Counted from the stretch's first letter, positions 50,001 to 58,574 are shown. The stretch: DNA of 64,000 nt from Yersinia alsatica (GCF_902170305.1 NZ_CABHWW010000039.1:62001-126000); one strand, 5' to 3'. Notes: generated by a model from the letters alone, not told the origin. Numbers and translations: made by a program.

Positions 50001-52146
50001 GGATAAAGTTAACCGCGACACTTTGGCTCGAACTATTTAACGTAGCTGTGATGTTGGTTACGCCCGTTGCGGTGTTCACCGCCGTGACAATGATCGCCCC
50101 GTTGGTGTCGGTAATGCCGCTGGATAATGAGAGTGTAGCGCCGTTATCCGCAACGAAACTGACCAGTTGGTTAGGAACAGGATTACCATTAGCATCGGTT
50201 ACTCTGACCTGAACACTGTCAGTGGCAAGACCATTTGCCAGCGCATTGTTGCTTAGCACCGTGAGATTTTCGCCAAGAATAGTTGCCGTGCTTTCATCCG
50301 CCATAAACATCACTGCGGCTTGCGCTCTGTTGCCATTATCTAACACGGCATGAACCTGCCCAGCGCCCGCCAGGGTACTTTTAACCGAAACCGTTGCCCG
50401 CCCCATGTTATCTGTTACAGCTGATGGCGTGACAATGTCACCAATGGTGGCATTAAAGGCAATATTCATCCCGGCCATTGGCGTATTTGCCCCATTAGCA
50501 GTATCAACCACAGAGGCCCGATAAGTGACTAATGCGCTGCCATCCGCCGTGGCGGAGGTGCTTGAACCCACGACATTAAGTGCAATCTGATGTGGTGATT
50601 CCTGCACAATAATTTGAGTGGTTGCCGTGTTAGATTTATTACCACGAATGTCGTAGGCAACAGCACTGACTTGATAACTATTGATATTTTGCAGGTGTTG
50701 GTAGGCTGGGAGTGTGATTGAAGCGGATTCCATCGCCAGTGGCGTCAAGGCGCCACCGGTAGTAATCAATATCGGAGCACTCCATTCAACCCGAGCGGCA
50801 CCATATTTAGAGGCCACGCTCCCGGTTAAGGTGACATTTTCCAGCGCATGGGCTGAAATCGTTTCCGGCAGCGTTAAATTGATCAGGTTCTGCTTTTCAT
50901 ACTGCATGACAATATTGTAATTACGATCAACCAAATCATAACGGCTGCCCGCAAGGCTACGCATCAAAGCAACTGTGTCTTTATTGATTTGATCAATCCA
51001 AGGCACACCGAAGCGGTAATTAAAGTTCAAACCAACCTGCAGTTCATTTGAGGTGTTTTGGCCTTTCTTATGAGCAACATCGACGGTAACTAGCGGGATT
51101 GGCGTGTAATTTACACCCAAGGTCACGGCTGATGGTGAGTCGCCTAAATCATCCGGGCTAGTGCTGCCGCTATTGAGCGCGACACCTTTGCCGAAGTATT
51201 TCTCATACATTAATGAGCCGCCCAGTTGGGGATAGGCTGGCAGATAGGCCGCGGCCCTGACATCAAAGCCATTTGCCGGGCGCTCGTTATAATCTTCCAT
51301 ATTAGACAGCACCGATTGGTGCCAGTCAGTTAAGCGAAAATAGCCATTGGCGGAGAACTTAAGATTATCAGTCCAGGCTTCAGCCCCGACCCCTACCCGG
51401 CTATTTTTGCCCGTCAGGTCATAATCATAAAAGCTGTTGACACCCAACATCCAGTTTTCGGTAAATTGACGAACCCCGATGCCAGCATTATTTGTCGTCC
51501 GGTAGCCATCGTAACGCACACCTAATTGACCAAATAACAGGTTGTCTTGTGATTCAACCAGCGGCAGTAAAATATCTGCATTGCCAGTGCCGGAGGAATT
51601 AAGTTGCACTCTGGCATGACCAAATTGACTGAGCCAATCAGAGGCCGCTTGCGCCGCCAAGCCAGAGGATACGCCTCTCACCGCACTTTCTGCCGCTCGC
51701 GCTGAATTCTCGCTGCCCATCACGCCCCAGAATTGGGTGGCGGTGCTGGCAACGTTATCTTCGGTAAGATTAAATTTATTCGCGCTCGTGCTCTCGGCTT
51801 GCGATAAATCTTCGGAGCCTAAATTAGGTAACGTACTGCCCTGCGGCACATTAGATGGAGCTTCATTCCCTATGAAAGGATTCGCTGGTTGATATTGGTA
51901 AGGAACAGCGGGTTTTTCAAGATGATTATTGGGCTGTTCAGAATAAGTGTTAGGTGCCACCGCCATGGGCTCAACCAGTATTTCGGAGGACCGCATCTTC
52001 GCCATTATCTCGTCTAATTCATCTGCACGTGCAGATAGCGATATTAGCGGTGTGAAAGCTATAGTTATGGGCAGCAGTAGTTGCATTAATAAGGTATTAA
52101 TTGCAACTACTCGCATAAGTGATTTATTTGAATGGAAACCGTTCAT
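47002..52146 (-). CDS. Inverse autotransporter (intimin/invasin family) with tandem Ig-like repeats
   Basis: 1714 aa from the ATG at 52146; the frame extends 31 codons further without support. A long signal sequence (about 1-42, ending SLSARA) precedes the inverse-autotransporter barrel (about 140-400: WLSQFGHARVQL, GQLGVRYDGYRT, NWMLGVNSFYDYDLTGKNSR, YFGKGVALNSG). Then come a linker and 12 Ig-like (Big_1) units of about 99 residues. The barrel inserts in the outer membrane and exposes the repeat stalk. There is no C-type-lectin-like tip with Cys pair as in invasin or intimin; the protein ends in a last Ig unit (FSVKFVLTM), more like YeeJ/Ifp-type adhesins. Confidence 0.92.
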   Translation of the reverse strand: MNGFHSNKSLMRVVAINTLLMQLLLPITIAFTPLISLSARADELDEIMAKMRSSEILVEPMAVAPNTYSEQPNNHLEKPAVPYQYQPANPFIGNEAPSNVPQGSTLPNLGSEDLSQAESTSANKFNLTEDNVASTATQFWGVMGSENSARAAESAVRGVSSGLAAQAASDWLSQFGHARVQLNSSGTGNADILLPLVESQDNLLFGQLGVRYDGYRTTNNAGIGVRQFTENWMLGVNSFYDYDLTGKNSRVGVGAEAWTDNLKFSANGYFRLTDWHQSVLSNMEDYNERPANGFDVRAAAYLPAYPQLGGSLMYEKYFGKGVALNSGSTSPDDLGDSPSAVTLGVNYTPIPLVTVDVAHKKGQNTSNELQVGLNFNYRFGVPWIDQINKDTVALMRSLAGSRYDLVDRNYNIVMQYEKQNLINLTLPETISAHALENVTLTGSVASKYGAARVEWSAPILITTGGALTPLAMESASITLPAYQHLQNINSYQVSAVAYDIRGNKSNTATTQIIVQESPHQIALNVVGSSTSATADGSALVTYRASVVDTANGANTPMAGMNIAFNATIGDIVTPSAVTDNMGRATVSVKSTLAGAGQVHAVLDNGNRAQAAVMFMADESTATILGENLTVLSNNALANGLATDSVQVRVTDANGNPVPNQLVSFVADNGATLSLSSGITDTNGAIIVTAVNTATGVTNITATLNSSSQSVAVNFIPDSGTATIVDGALSVLTDNALANGSVSNRVKVVVTDASGNPIPNLAVSFVASNGAHIAANGTTGADGSITQSLTNTTAGVTRVTASVNGVSRAVDVTFIPDSGTATIVNGALTITIDNALANGIASNEVKAIVTDATGNLIPNQVVTFLADNGAAMAGSGTTGPDGSVTLPLTNTTAGVVHVTATVNGHSQSVNVNFVPDSGTATIVSGAFTIVTDGALANGVATNSVKAVVTDASGNPIPNLAVSFVASNGANIATSGTTGTDGSVTLPLTSTIAGVSHVTATVNGNSQSVDVSFIPNSGTATIVSGALSIEVDGALANGIATNRVKAIVTDAEGNLVPNLLVNFSADNSGVIAASGTTGADGSVTLTLTNTKSGVTKVTATVNGNSQSVDVNFIPNSGTATIVSGALSIETNGALANGVATNSVKAIVTDAEGNLIPNQLVNFVADNSGVIAASGTTGTDGSVTLTLTNTKSGVTKVSASVNGNSQSVDVTFIPNSGTATIVSGALSIETDGALANGVATNSVKAIVTDAEGNRIPNLLVNFSADNSGVIAASGTTGADGSVTLTLTNIKSGVTKVTASINGNSQSVDVNFIPNSGTAIIVSGALSIETDGALANGVATNSVKAIVTDAEGNLIPNLLVNFSADNSGVIAASGTTGADGSVTLTLTNTKSGVTKVTTSVNGNSQSVDVNFIPNSGTATIVSGALSIEVDGALANGVATNSVKAIVTDAEGNLIPNLLVNFVADNSGVIAASGTTGADGSVTLTLTNTKSGVTKVTANVNGNSQSVDVSFIPNSGTATIVSGALSIEVDGALANGVATNSVKAIVTDAEGNLVPNLLVNFVADNSGLIAASGTTGADGSVTLTLTNTKSGVTKVTATVNGNSRTVDTTFIPDASTASVSLAAVIGNMPADGTAQNSVKAKVIDAFGNAVASQLVSFNATNSATMAANGTTDSNGEVIMTVVSANPGDSTVTATINGTSDTDILTFIPVPFSVKFVLTM
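47335..50307 (-). repeat. Ten-unit Ig-domain array; nine units exactly 297 bp
   Basis: Boundaries fall at 47631, 47928 and so on every 297 bp up to 50007; the distal unit 50008-50307 is 300 bp. Each unit runs FIP(N/D)SGTATIVSGAL to NGNSQSVDV. The six units nearest the C-terminus (47335-49116) are almost identical in DNA, while units 2-4 are more diverged. Recent unequal recombination has homogenised one end. A likely source of length variation and assembly error. Confidence 0.92.
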
Positions 52147-52515
52147 AGTGAATTCAAAGTTCCGATTTTGAATGGCGATATCCGTTACCGCATAGATACA
52201 AGCCGTTTTATTATTGACAGACATAGATATAATCATCATTGATTAATATTAATGATGTTATTCTGTGTCTCACCCAATAAACTCAATTTTATTGATTTTG
52301 CAATAATGTAGATTACGAAAAGAAATGAGCAATTTAGCGAACTAAACTGCTCTAATCCTAATGGCTATATTAGAAATATTTCATTGTCATAAAATACAAT
52401 ATCTATCCCAACCAGAAGATGAGAATGATAATCATATAAAATGCAAAGCATAAACACACGGATTGTTATAATTACTGCATATAGCAAATGTCACTGTGTC
52501 TTATTGAATAAAAGG
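52147..52515. other. AT-rich region upstream of the inverse autotransporter
   Basis: 369 bp, no gene. Should hold the promoter for the minus-strand adhesin; very AT-rich, no specific box assigned. Confidence 0.4.
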
Positions 52516-52884
52516 CTAGATCCGTGAAAGATAATTCACTTTGTTTTGTACTTCGTTGAACGCAGTATTTCTAACTCTGGCACACACCATTTTAAGTTTT
52601 GAATCCAGTTCCAGAGAAATGAGCTGCTTAGGATCATTATCCAAGATATTTCTATTCTGTTCCAAGAATGCGTACATATCATTGATTTGGTCAAACTGCC
52701 CTCTAAATACCCCAAACTCATTGGTATTCAGTTTTTTGACCATGGAGAAATTATTGACGCACTGATCGTTGGTACTCTTCTTAATAATGGCTGCGGTCTG
52801 CTTCTCGGAGTCAACCTTTGCTTGCGTGCTGCACCCTCCCAATACTGCACTTGCCATCAAAATCACTATCGCCACTGCTTTCAT
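52516..52884 (-). CDS. Small lipoprotein, unknown function
   Basis: 122 aa. Signal peptide with lipobox LGGC (Cys18), mature part mainly helical and charged (Cys42 and Cys100 could pair). GAGGG lies a few bp before the ATG. The residue after Cys18 is Ser, so outer-membrane sorting is expected. Upstream of and co-oriented with the inverse autotransporter (369 bp gap). No family recognised. Confidence 0.75.
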   Translation of the reverse strand: MKAVAIVILMASAVLGGCSTQAKVDSEKQTAAIIKKSTNDQCVNNFSMVKKLNTNEFGVFRGQFDQINDMYAFLEQNRNILDNDPKQLISLELDSKLKMVCARVRNTAFNEVQNKVNYLSRI

Positions 52885-53457
52885 AAAATACCCTCATTAA
52901 TCCTTTATAAGTACTCAACCTTCCATTGGATATGCCGACCCTGGTACCAATATCATTTCCACCAAATATCTGTGTAGTGATATCAGTCGCATTTGTTCAA
53001 TAGAATGCAATCCAACAGATGTAGCAGGGACACTCTACATCGCGATCTTTTGTGCTGTCAAATGACCTTAAGTTAGATCTAAACGCTATCTTATCTCATT
53101 AGTCCAGTTTAATGTTCTGACTGATAATCTTGAAATGGATGTAAAGATCGTATTTTATATGATTGATAGTTTTATATTTCAAATTATTTATACAAAACAG
53201 TTGATCAACCCAATTAAATTTAAGGCAAAAAAAACATAAAATTAATCAAAATTGTTGACACAGTGCATAAAAATGAAATGTCAATTATTACTCGCTGTAA
53301 GAAATAAAACATTCCGTCAGCAAATTAATAACAATATATATCCAGGAGGGGATTGTTTAATATATCTTGTGGATTTAAAAGATTAAGAATTATCTTGGTT
53401 ATTCAAAAACAAAATTGAGAATAGAAATATCCATTTTTCATAAAAAAAGCTTACCAA
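52885..53457. other. 573-bp AT-rich gap
   Basis: No supported gene. A GATGTAG/CTACATC hairpin lies at 53018-53041. An AGGAGGGG at about 53345 precedes a TTG-started frame of only 21 codons, which I do not call. The region should contain the lipoprotein promoter. Confidence 0.4.
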
Positions 53458-53718
53458 TCATTGGGGCATCAGTAATACCTTAAGTATCCCGTTAATTTCT
53501 TTGACGCCTAGCTTATTATATACATTACGTCTATGTGCACTCACTGTCTTATTTTTCATATCAAGCTCACTTGCTATATAACTATTACTTAAATCTAATA
53601 ATATATATTCAAGAATTTCATTCTCTCTTTGAGTTAATTGTGACTTTATTTTTATTGAAAATGTTATTCTGTCAAATTTCTTAGGGAGGATTCGTGAAGA
53701 TAATAACCTAATTATCAT
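53458..53718 (-). CDS. HTH-only LuxR-type protein
   Basis: 86 aa, almost entirely a LuxR/FimZ DNA-binding domain (residues about 28-84: LTQRENEILEYILLDLSNSY, MKNKTVSAHRRNVYNKLG). The N-terminal 27 residues are too short for a receiver. The start has a weak ribosome-binding site, so it could be a free-standing regulator (GerE-like) or the surviving end of a larger gene. Autotransporter debris lies immediately upstream (53729-53815), which favours rearrangement nearby. Confidence 0.65.
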   Translation of the reverse strand: MIIRLLSSRILPKKFDRITFSIKIKSQLTQRENEILEYILLDLSNSYIASELDMKNKTVSAHRRNVYNKLGVKEINGILKVLLMPQ

Positions 53719-53728
53719 GGTTTCTATC

Positions 53729-53815
53729 TTATCTATGGTCGTTAATCTGAATCACCTCAATGCCATTCAGCGCTTTAACCCCCAGACCACCGACGTTGTC
53801 GACACTCACATTATT
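53729..53815 (-). pseudogene. Remnant of an autotransporter passenger/barrel junction
   Basis: Between a TAG and a TAA, 28 codons read NNVSVDNVGGLGVKALNGIE then VIQINDHR. The pattern vDNVGGxGxxxxNGIEVI is the well-known segment just before the barrel domain of AIDA/pertactin-type autotransporters. Neither passenger nor barrel follows, so this is a fossil of a second autotransporter in the island. Confidence 0.6.
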
Positions 53816-54302
53816 CTATTTTAGGGTTTAAACTCTAGAATAAAAGATCGTCAAATTAAAATGATATCAAATAAGGTATATTTACAATTAAATTCTCATT
53901 GGATGTGTCTTAAAAATATTGGTGCATAAAAAGTATTAAATAGGTAAATAAATAACAAGTTAATTATTGTTGAGAATTTAGTTTAGCGCCCACAAAAATA
54001 TACTTAAATGTCAGAAATAACGAGTGATTACTCTAGGAATGATACAAAAAATACTGAAAAATGGATAAGCAGATGAGTAATATATTTATGCAGAATAACT
54101 TACTGTAATAGCGCGTCATTAATTGGCGGTGGAATTGGCTATATTAACCCTATGCTCTGCGAGAATAGCGCCATGATAGCGGCAATTTGATTGGGTCTGG
54201 GTGGGAGGTTGGTGAACGGGTTGGATACGGGCATTTCACAAAGGAATTGATACCGTATCCAACATAGGCTGTATCCAATAACGGCGAATATCTAAAACAA
54301 AC
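53816..54302. other. Right boundary of the island, with an 11-bp inverted repeat
   Basis: AT-rich to about 54120, then normal composition. GTTGGATACGG (54220-54230) faces CCGTATCCAAC (54253-54263), a perfect 11-bp hairpin with 22-nt loop about 40 bp past the yciO stop. There is no U-run, so this is either a mobile-element scar or a 3'-end structure. Confidence 0.5.
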
Positions 54303-54923
54303 CTAGCGGAATGGCGTGACGTCCCCCGCTCCTTCACGGATAACTTCAGGTGAAGAATCCGTCAAATCAATAACAGTAGTCGGCTGTTGGCCCAATGAGC
54401 CGCCGTGGATGATTAAATCCACTTGTTTGCCCAAGTGTTCTTTGATCTCTTCAGGATCAGATTCTGCAAAATCATTACCCGGTAGCATCAACGTGGTCGA
54501 CATTAATGGCTCACCCAATACATCCAGCAGCGCCAGCGCGATAGGATTAGACGGCACACGCAAACCAATAGTCTTACGTTTGTCATTCATCAAACGCCGA
54601 GGTACTTCTTTGGTCGCTTTTAAGATAAAGGTGTAATTGCCGGGGGTATTATTTTTGATCAAGCGAAAGGCCGTGTTATCCACATAGGCATAGGTAGATA
54701 ACTCTGACAAATCACGGCACATCAACGTGAAATTATGATTACCATCCAACTGGCGAATACGACAGATACGCTCCATTGCCGATTTGTCTTCTAAGCGGCA
54801 GCCAAGGGCATAACCGGAATCTGTCGGATAAACAATCACCCCACCTTTGCGCAAAAAATCAACACTCTGATTGATTAATCTTGGCTGCGGATTTTCCGGG
54901 TGAATATAAAAAAATTGACTCAT
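54303..54923 (-). CDS. yciO: YciO, Sua5/YrdC-like protein
   Basis: 206 aa, the E. coli length. YrdC-like fold with FLRKGGVIVYPTDSGYALGC, the lysine-rich RKTIGLRVPSNPIA, and LMSTTLMLPG. Paralogue of the tRNA threonylcarbamoyladenosine enzyme TsaC; its own role is not settled. 12 bp downstream of rnm, likely co-transcribed. Confidence 0.95.
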   Translation of the reverse strand: MSQFFYIHPENPQPRLINQSVDFLRKGGVIVYPTDSGYALGCRLEDKSAMERICRIRQLDGNHNFTLMCRDLSELSTYAYVDNTAFRLIKNNTPGNYTFILKATKEVPRRLMNDKRKTIGLRVPSNPIALALLDVLGEPLMSTTLMLPGNDFAESDPEEIKEHLGKQVDLIIHGGSLGQQPTTVIDLTDSSPEVIREGAGDVTPFR

Positions 54924-54935
54924 GACTCTACCTCA

Positions 54936-55958
54936 TCATTCAACATTCGAGTTGGCTGGCTCTATAGGCCAATCACGCCATACCGGCTCCACCCCAGCAG
55001 GTAGCCACAATTTGCGGCCTAGCTCAATCCAGGAACAAGGTTGATGGAAATCAGACCCCTGGGATGCAAGTAAATTATAGTCGCGTGCATATTGGGCAAG
55101 TTGTGCTCGCTCATGTGGAGCTTGCTGGCATTGAGCGACTTCCATGGCATCTCCGCCAAACTCGGCAAAATGTGCCAATAACCGTTTCAGCCATTTGGCG
55201 GTTAAATCATAGCGGCCGGGATGCGCCAGCACCGCTTGCCCACCAGATTGCTTAATTGCATCAATAGCTTGTTCTATTGTACACCATTGCGCGGGAACAT
55301 AACCGGTCTTGCCTTTGGCTAAATATTTTTTAAAAACCTGCCCGACATTACTGGCTAGCCCAAGCTCCACCAAATAGCGGGCAAAATGCCCACGGGTCAC
55401 CTGTCCGCCACTCGCCAACCGATTAGCGCCTTCCCAGGCATCAGGAATGCGTGCTTTTGCCAGACGAGCGCTGATCTCTTGCGCACGCACATAGCGATGG
55501 TTGGATTGTTCACTCAGCAGTGTGCAAATACTGTCATGGTGGATATCAATACCGAGTCCCACGATATGGATTTCATGATTTTCCCATAAAGTAGAAATTT
55601 CAACGCCGGGGATAAGCCGTAATGCCAGTTGCTGTTGTGCAATAGTGGCTGCCGCTTCTGCTAATCCCGCCGTCGTATCGTGATCGGTAATGGCCAAAAC
55701 GCCCACCCGCATTTGCGCCGCCCTCATCACTAGCGCCGCAGGCGTCAAGCAGCCGTCAGATGCCGTGGTATGGCTATGCAAATCATAGAGTGTAAATGCC
55801 GTTGAACCGGCTGCGGTATCAGGTAAATCAGCCGAGCCAAGCAAGATGGCGTTATCAGACAAAACGGGTTTATTTATCAAAACGGTCTTATTAACCAAAA
55901 CAAAAATCCAGAAAAAACGTGGTTGAGTATGATACTCGTTAATAAGCTTTTTACGCAC
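54936..55958 (-). CDS. rnm: PHP-domain 5'-3' exoribonuclease RNase AM (YciV/TrpH)
   Basis: Up to 340 aa from a GTG at 55958; E. coli's protein is 293 aa. The PHP metal site is clear: YDLHSHTTASDG, ITDHDT, GVEISTLWENHEIHIVG, LAHPGRY and SQGSDFHQP. The first 50 or so residues have no counterpart and no good ribosome-binding site, so the true start is probably nearer residue 45-55 at a non-ATG codon. E. coli RNase AM trims 5' ends of rRNA. Divergent from the trp operon. Confidence 0.9.
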   Translation of the reverse strand: MRKKLINEYHTQPRFFWIFVLVNKTVLINKPVLSDNAILLGSADLPDTAAGSTAFTLYDLHSHTTASDGCLTPAALVMRAAQMRVGVLAITDHDTTAGLAEAAATIAQQQLALRLIPGVEISTLWENHEIHIVGLGIDIHHDSICTLLSEQSNHRYVRAQEISARLAKARIPDAWEGANRLASGGQVTRGHFARYLVELGLASNVGQVFKKYLAKGKTGYVPAQWCTIEQAIDAIKQSGGQAVLAHPGRYDLTAKWLKRLLAHFAEFGGDAMEVAQCQQAPHERAQLAQYARDYNLLASQGSDFHQPCSWIELGRKLWLPAGVEPVWRDWPIEPANSNVE

Positions 55959-56021
55959 CTTAATTGAAGTCCGTACTCGCCAGCCACACCAAGTTCATTA
56001 AAAAAACAATCATTCAAGAGC

Positions 56022-56057
56022 TTGACATTCATCTCGCGAACCAGTTAACTAGTACAC
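56022..56057 (+). promoter_or_regulatory. trp promoter and TrpR operator
   Basis: -35 TTGACA (56022-56027), 17-bp spacer, -10 TTAACT (56045-56050). The -10 sits inside GAACCAGTTAACTAGTACAC (56038-56057), which matches the E. coli TrpR operator with one or two changes. Transcription should start near 56058. Confidence 0.92.
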
Positions 56058-56110
56058 AAGTTCACGAGGTACCAAAATGGTGATCGGAACAGTGAGTCGC
56101 ATAACTGTGT

Positions 56111-56213
56111 TCCCCAAAGATATTGGAGTTGCAGGTAGGCATCATCCCGATGAGCTTACATCAGTAATGAGTGAACGCAGCTAACGCCCCAGCGGCTTCA
56201 AGAGCCAAGGGGA
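56111..56213. repeat. Fold-back repeat inside the trp leader
   Basis: Ends are TCCCC and GGGGA. Contents: GTTGCAGGTAGGCAT, the palindrome arm ATCCCGATGAGCTTAC, AGTGAACGCAGCTAACGCCCC, matching the full copy at 63787-63906. Here the right arm of the central palindrome (GTGATTCGGG) is lost. It lies between the trp promoter and trpL. Confidence 0.8.
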
Positions 56214-56248
56214 TAAAATGAAAGCAATCCTAGAGAGCAATGACTGAA

Positions 56249-56311
56249 ATGAAAACTACCCTGATCTCCTTACTGCGTTGGTGGCACATCTCCCTCACTC
56301 GGGCGATGTAA
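56249..56311 (+). CDS. trpL: trp leader peptide
   Basis: MKTTLISLLRWWHISLTRAM, 20 aa (23 if the in-frame ATG at 56240 is used). Tandem Trp codons at 56279-56284, as required for ribosome stalling. Followed 37 bp later by the terminator hairpin. Too short for normal ORF callers. Confidence 0.88.
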   Translation: MKTTLISLLRWWHISLTRAM

Positions 56312-56348
56312 TCACGCATATCAGTCATCAGACAGTGCAGATTGCTTC

Positions 56349-56372
56349 AGCCCGCTAATAGCGGGCTTTTTT
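56349..56372 (+). terminator. trp attenuator
   Basis: AGCCCGCT/AGCGGGCT stem with a 3-nt loop and a T6 run, 44 bp before trpE. The preceding GCAGATTGCTTCAGCCCGC resembles the region 2/3 pairing segment of enteric trp leaders. Confidence 0.93.
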
Positions 56373-56416
56373 ATGGACAGATTTCGGCGTAATTACTTTT
56401 TCAGGATCAACAAATA

Positions 56417-57982
56417 ATGATGCAAACTTCGCGCCCCACTTTACAGCTACTCACCGCCACGGCGTGTTACCGCGATGACCCAACTGCACTGTTTCATCAA
56501 CTTTGCGGCGCACGCCCTGCCACTTTGCTGCTCGAATCAGCAGAGGTGACCAGCAAACAGAACCTGAAAAGTCTGCTCATTATCGATAGCGCACTGCGGA
56601 TCACCGCATTGGGACAGAAAGTGACCATTGAAGCGCTCACTCGCAATGGCGCGTCTTTATTAGCCTTGTTAGACAGTGCGTTACCGGCTGAAGTTGATAT
56701 TCAAGTGCGCCCTAATGGTCGTGAATTAACTTTCCCGGTCATTACTGCGGTACAAGATGAAGACTCTCGCCTACAGGCGTTGTCGGTTTTTGATGCTCTG
56801 CGCCTGCTATTAAAACTGGTTGATTCCCCAGTCGCCGAGCGCGAAGCCATGTTCCTGGGCGGCCTGTTTGCCTACGATTTAGTCGCCGGTTTTGAAAACT
56901 TACCGCCACTGCGCCATGAAAACCGTTGCCCGGATTTCTGCTTCTATCTAGCCGAAACCTTGTTAGTGTTGGATCATCAAAATCGCACCACTCGATTACA
57001 AGCCAGTCTGTTCACCCCAGATCTCGCCGAGCATCTGCGTCTGAGTAACCGTTTAGAGCAAATTAGTCATCAGTTACAGCAAGCACCACAGCCGATTCCT
57101 GCCAAAGCAGTACCCGAGATGACGTTACAGTGTAACCAATCAGATGCAGAGTATGGCGCGGTAGTCAGTCAGTTGCAACACGCCATTCGTGAGGGTGAAA
57201 TTTTCCAGGTGGTACCGTCACGCCGCTTCTCTCTAGCTTGCCCATCCCCACTAGCGGCTTACCAAACCCTGAAAGACCATAATCCCAGCCCTTATATGTT
57301 CTTTATGCAGGATAACGAATTCGCGCTGTTTGGTGCATCACCTGAAAGCGCACTGAAATACGATGCCACTAACCGCCAAATTGAGATTTACCCCATTGCC
57401 GGTACTCGCCCACGTGGCCGCCGTGCCAATGGCGAGTTGGACCGCGATTTAGACAGTCGTATTGAGCTGGAAATGCGTACTGACCATAAAGAGCTTGCTG
57501 AGCACTTGATGCTGGTGGATTTAGCCCGTAACGATCTGGCGCGCATTTGTGAGCCCGGTAGCCGTTATGTCGCCGACCTCACTAAAGTTGATCGCTACTC
57601 TTTTGTTATGCATCTGGTTTCTCGCGTAGTGGGAACGCTGCGCCAAGACTTGGACGTGCTACATGCTTACCAAGCCTGCATGAATATGGGGACATTGAGC
57701 GGCGCGCCAAAAGTTCGGGCCATGCAATTGATTGCTGGCAGCGAAGGTGCGCGACGTGGCAGTTACGGTGGTGCCGTCGGCTATTTTACTGCCCATGGTG
57801 ACCTGGATACCTGCATTGTTATCCGCTCGGCTTATGTCGAAGACGGTATCGCTACCGTACAAGCCGGCGCCGGTGTTGTACTCGATTCCATTCCACAAGC
57901 GGAAGCTGATGAAACCCGCAATAAAGCGCGTGCTGTTCTGCGGGCGATTGCCACCGCACACCATGCCAGGGAGCTGTTCTAA
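56417..57982 (+). CDS. trpE: Anthranilate synthase component I
   Basis: 521 aa (or 520 from the second ATG). Makes anthranilate from chorismate with ammonia supplied by TrpG. The feedback-inhibition LLES motif is at 38-41; the chorismate site includes [23 protein letters not shown] and MGTLSGAPK. The stop overlaps trpG by one base (TAATG), coupling the two subunits. Confidence 0.98.
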   Translation: MMQTSRPTLQLLTATACYRDDPTALFHQLCGARPATLLLESAEVTSKQNLKSLLIIDSALRITALGQKVTIEALTRNGASLLALLDSALPAEVDIQVRPNGRELTFPVITAVQDEDSRLQALSVFDALRLLLKLVDSPVAEREAMFLGGLFAYDLVAGFENLPPLRHENRCPDFCFYLAETLLVLDHQNRTTRLQASLFTPDLAEHLRLSNRLEQISHQLQQAPQPIPAKAVPEMTLQCNQSDAEYGAVVSQLQHAIREGEIFQVVPSRRFSLACPSPLAAYQTLKDHNPSPYMFFMQDNEFALFGASPESALKYDATNRQIEIYPIAGTRPRGRRANGELDRDLDSRIELEMRTDHKELAEHLMLVDLARNDLARICEPGSRYVADLTKVDRYSFVMHLVSRVVGTLRQDLDVLHAYQACMNMGTLSGAPKVRAMQLIAGSEGARRGSYGGAVGYFTAHGDLDTCIVIRSAYVEDGIATVQAGAGVVLDSIPQAEADETRNKARAVLRAIATAHHARELF

Positions 57983-58560
57983 TGGCTGATATCTTGCTGC
58001 TCGATAATATCGATTCCTTTACTTATAACCTGGTGGATCAACTGCGTTCCAGTGGCCATCGCGTGGTGATTTATCGTAACCACATTGCTGCCGAGACCAT
58101 TATTGAGTGCCTGCAACAACTCGAACAACCGGTGTTGATGTTGTCCCCTGGCCCCGGCACTCCGGCACAAGCAGGCTGTATGCCTGAATTACTGCAACGC
58201 TTACGCGGCCAACTACCGATTATTGGTATTTGCCTGGGTCATCAGGCCATTGTTGAAGCTTATGGCGGCCACGTAGGTCAAGCAGGTGAAATATTGCATG
58301 GCAAGGCTTCAGCCATTGAACATGATGGACAAGGGATGTTTGCCGGTATGCCAAATCCATTGCCGGTTGCCCGCTACCACTCATTAGTCGGCAGCAATAT
58401 CCCAACAGAATTAACCGTTAACGCCCGTTTTGGCGAGATGGTCATGGCGGTTCGTCATGATGCGCATCGGGTTTGTGGCTACCAATTCCACCCGGAATCG
58501 ATTTTAACCACCCAAGGTGCCCGTTTGCTTGAGCAGACATTGGCCTGGGCGTTAGCGTAA
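57982..58560 (+). CDS. trpG: Anthranilate synthase component II (glutamine amidotransferase)
   Basis: 192 aa, a free-standing glutaminase. The triad is Cys84 (GICLGHQ), His170 and Glu172 (QFHPES); oxyanion loop PGPGTP. In E. coli this domain is fused to TrpD; here the two are separate, as in Serratia and Yersinia. Confidence 0.98.
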   Translation: MADILLLDNIDSFTYNLVDQLRSSGHRVVIYRNHIAAETIIECLQQLEQPVLMLSPGPGTPAQAGCMPELLQRLRGQLPIIGICLGHQAIVEAYGGHVGQAGEILHGKASAIEHDGQGMFAGMPNPLPVARYHSLVGSNIPTELTVNARFGEMVMAVRHDAHRVCGYQFHPESILTTQGARLLEQTLAWALA

Positions 58561-58574
58561 ATAAGGAACATAAA

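Noticed and set aside
47203-50212. Long plus-strand open frames opposite the Ig-repeat array
   Set aside because: They are shadows of the 297-bp repeats, repeating the same translation with no start signals; the minus-strand adhesin is clearly the gene.
47335-50307. Regular repeats considered as a CRISPR-like or minisatellite array
   Set aside because: Period is 297 bp, fully coding, without unique spacers; these are Ig-like protein domains.
53345-53420. AGGAGGGG followed by a 21-codon TTG frame
   Set aside because: Good ribosome-binding site but an extremely short, AT-rich product with no start ATG; unsupported.
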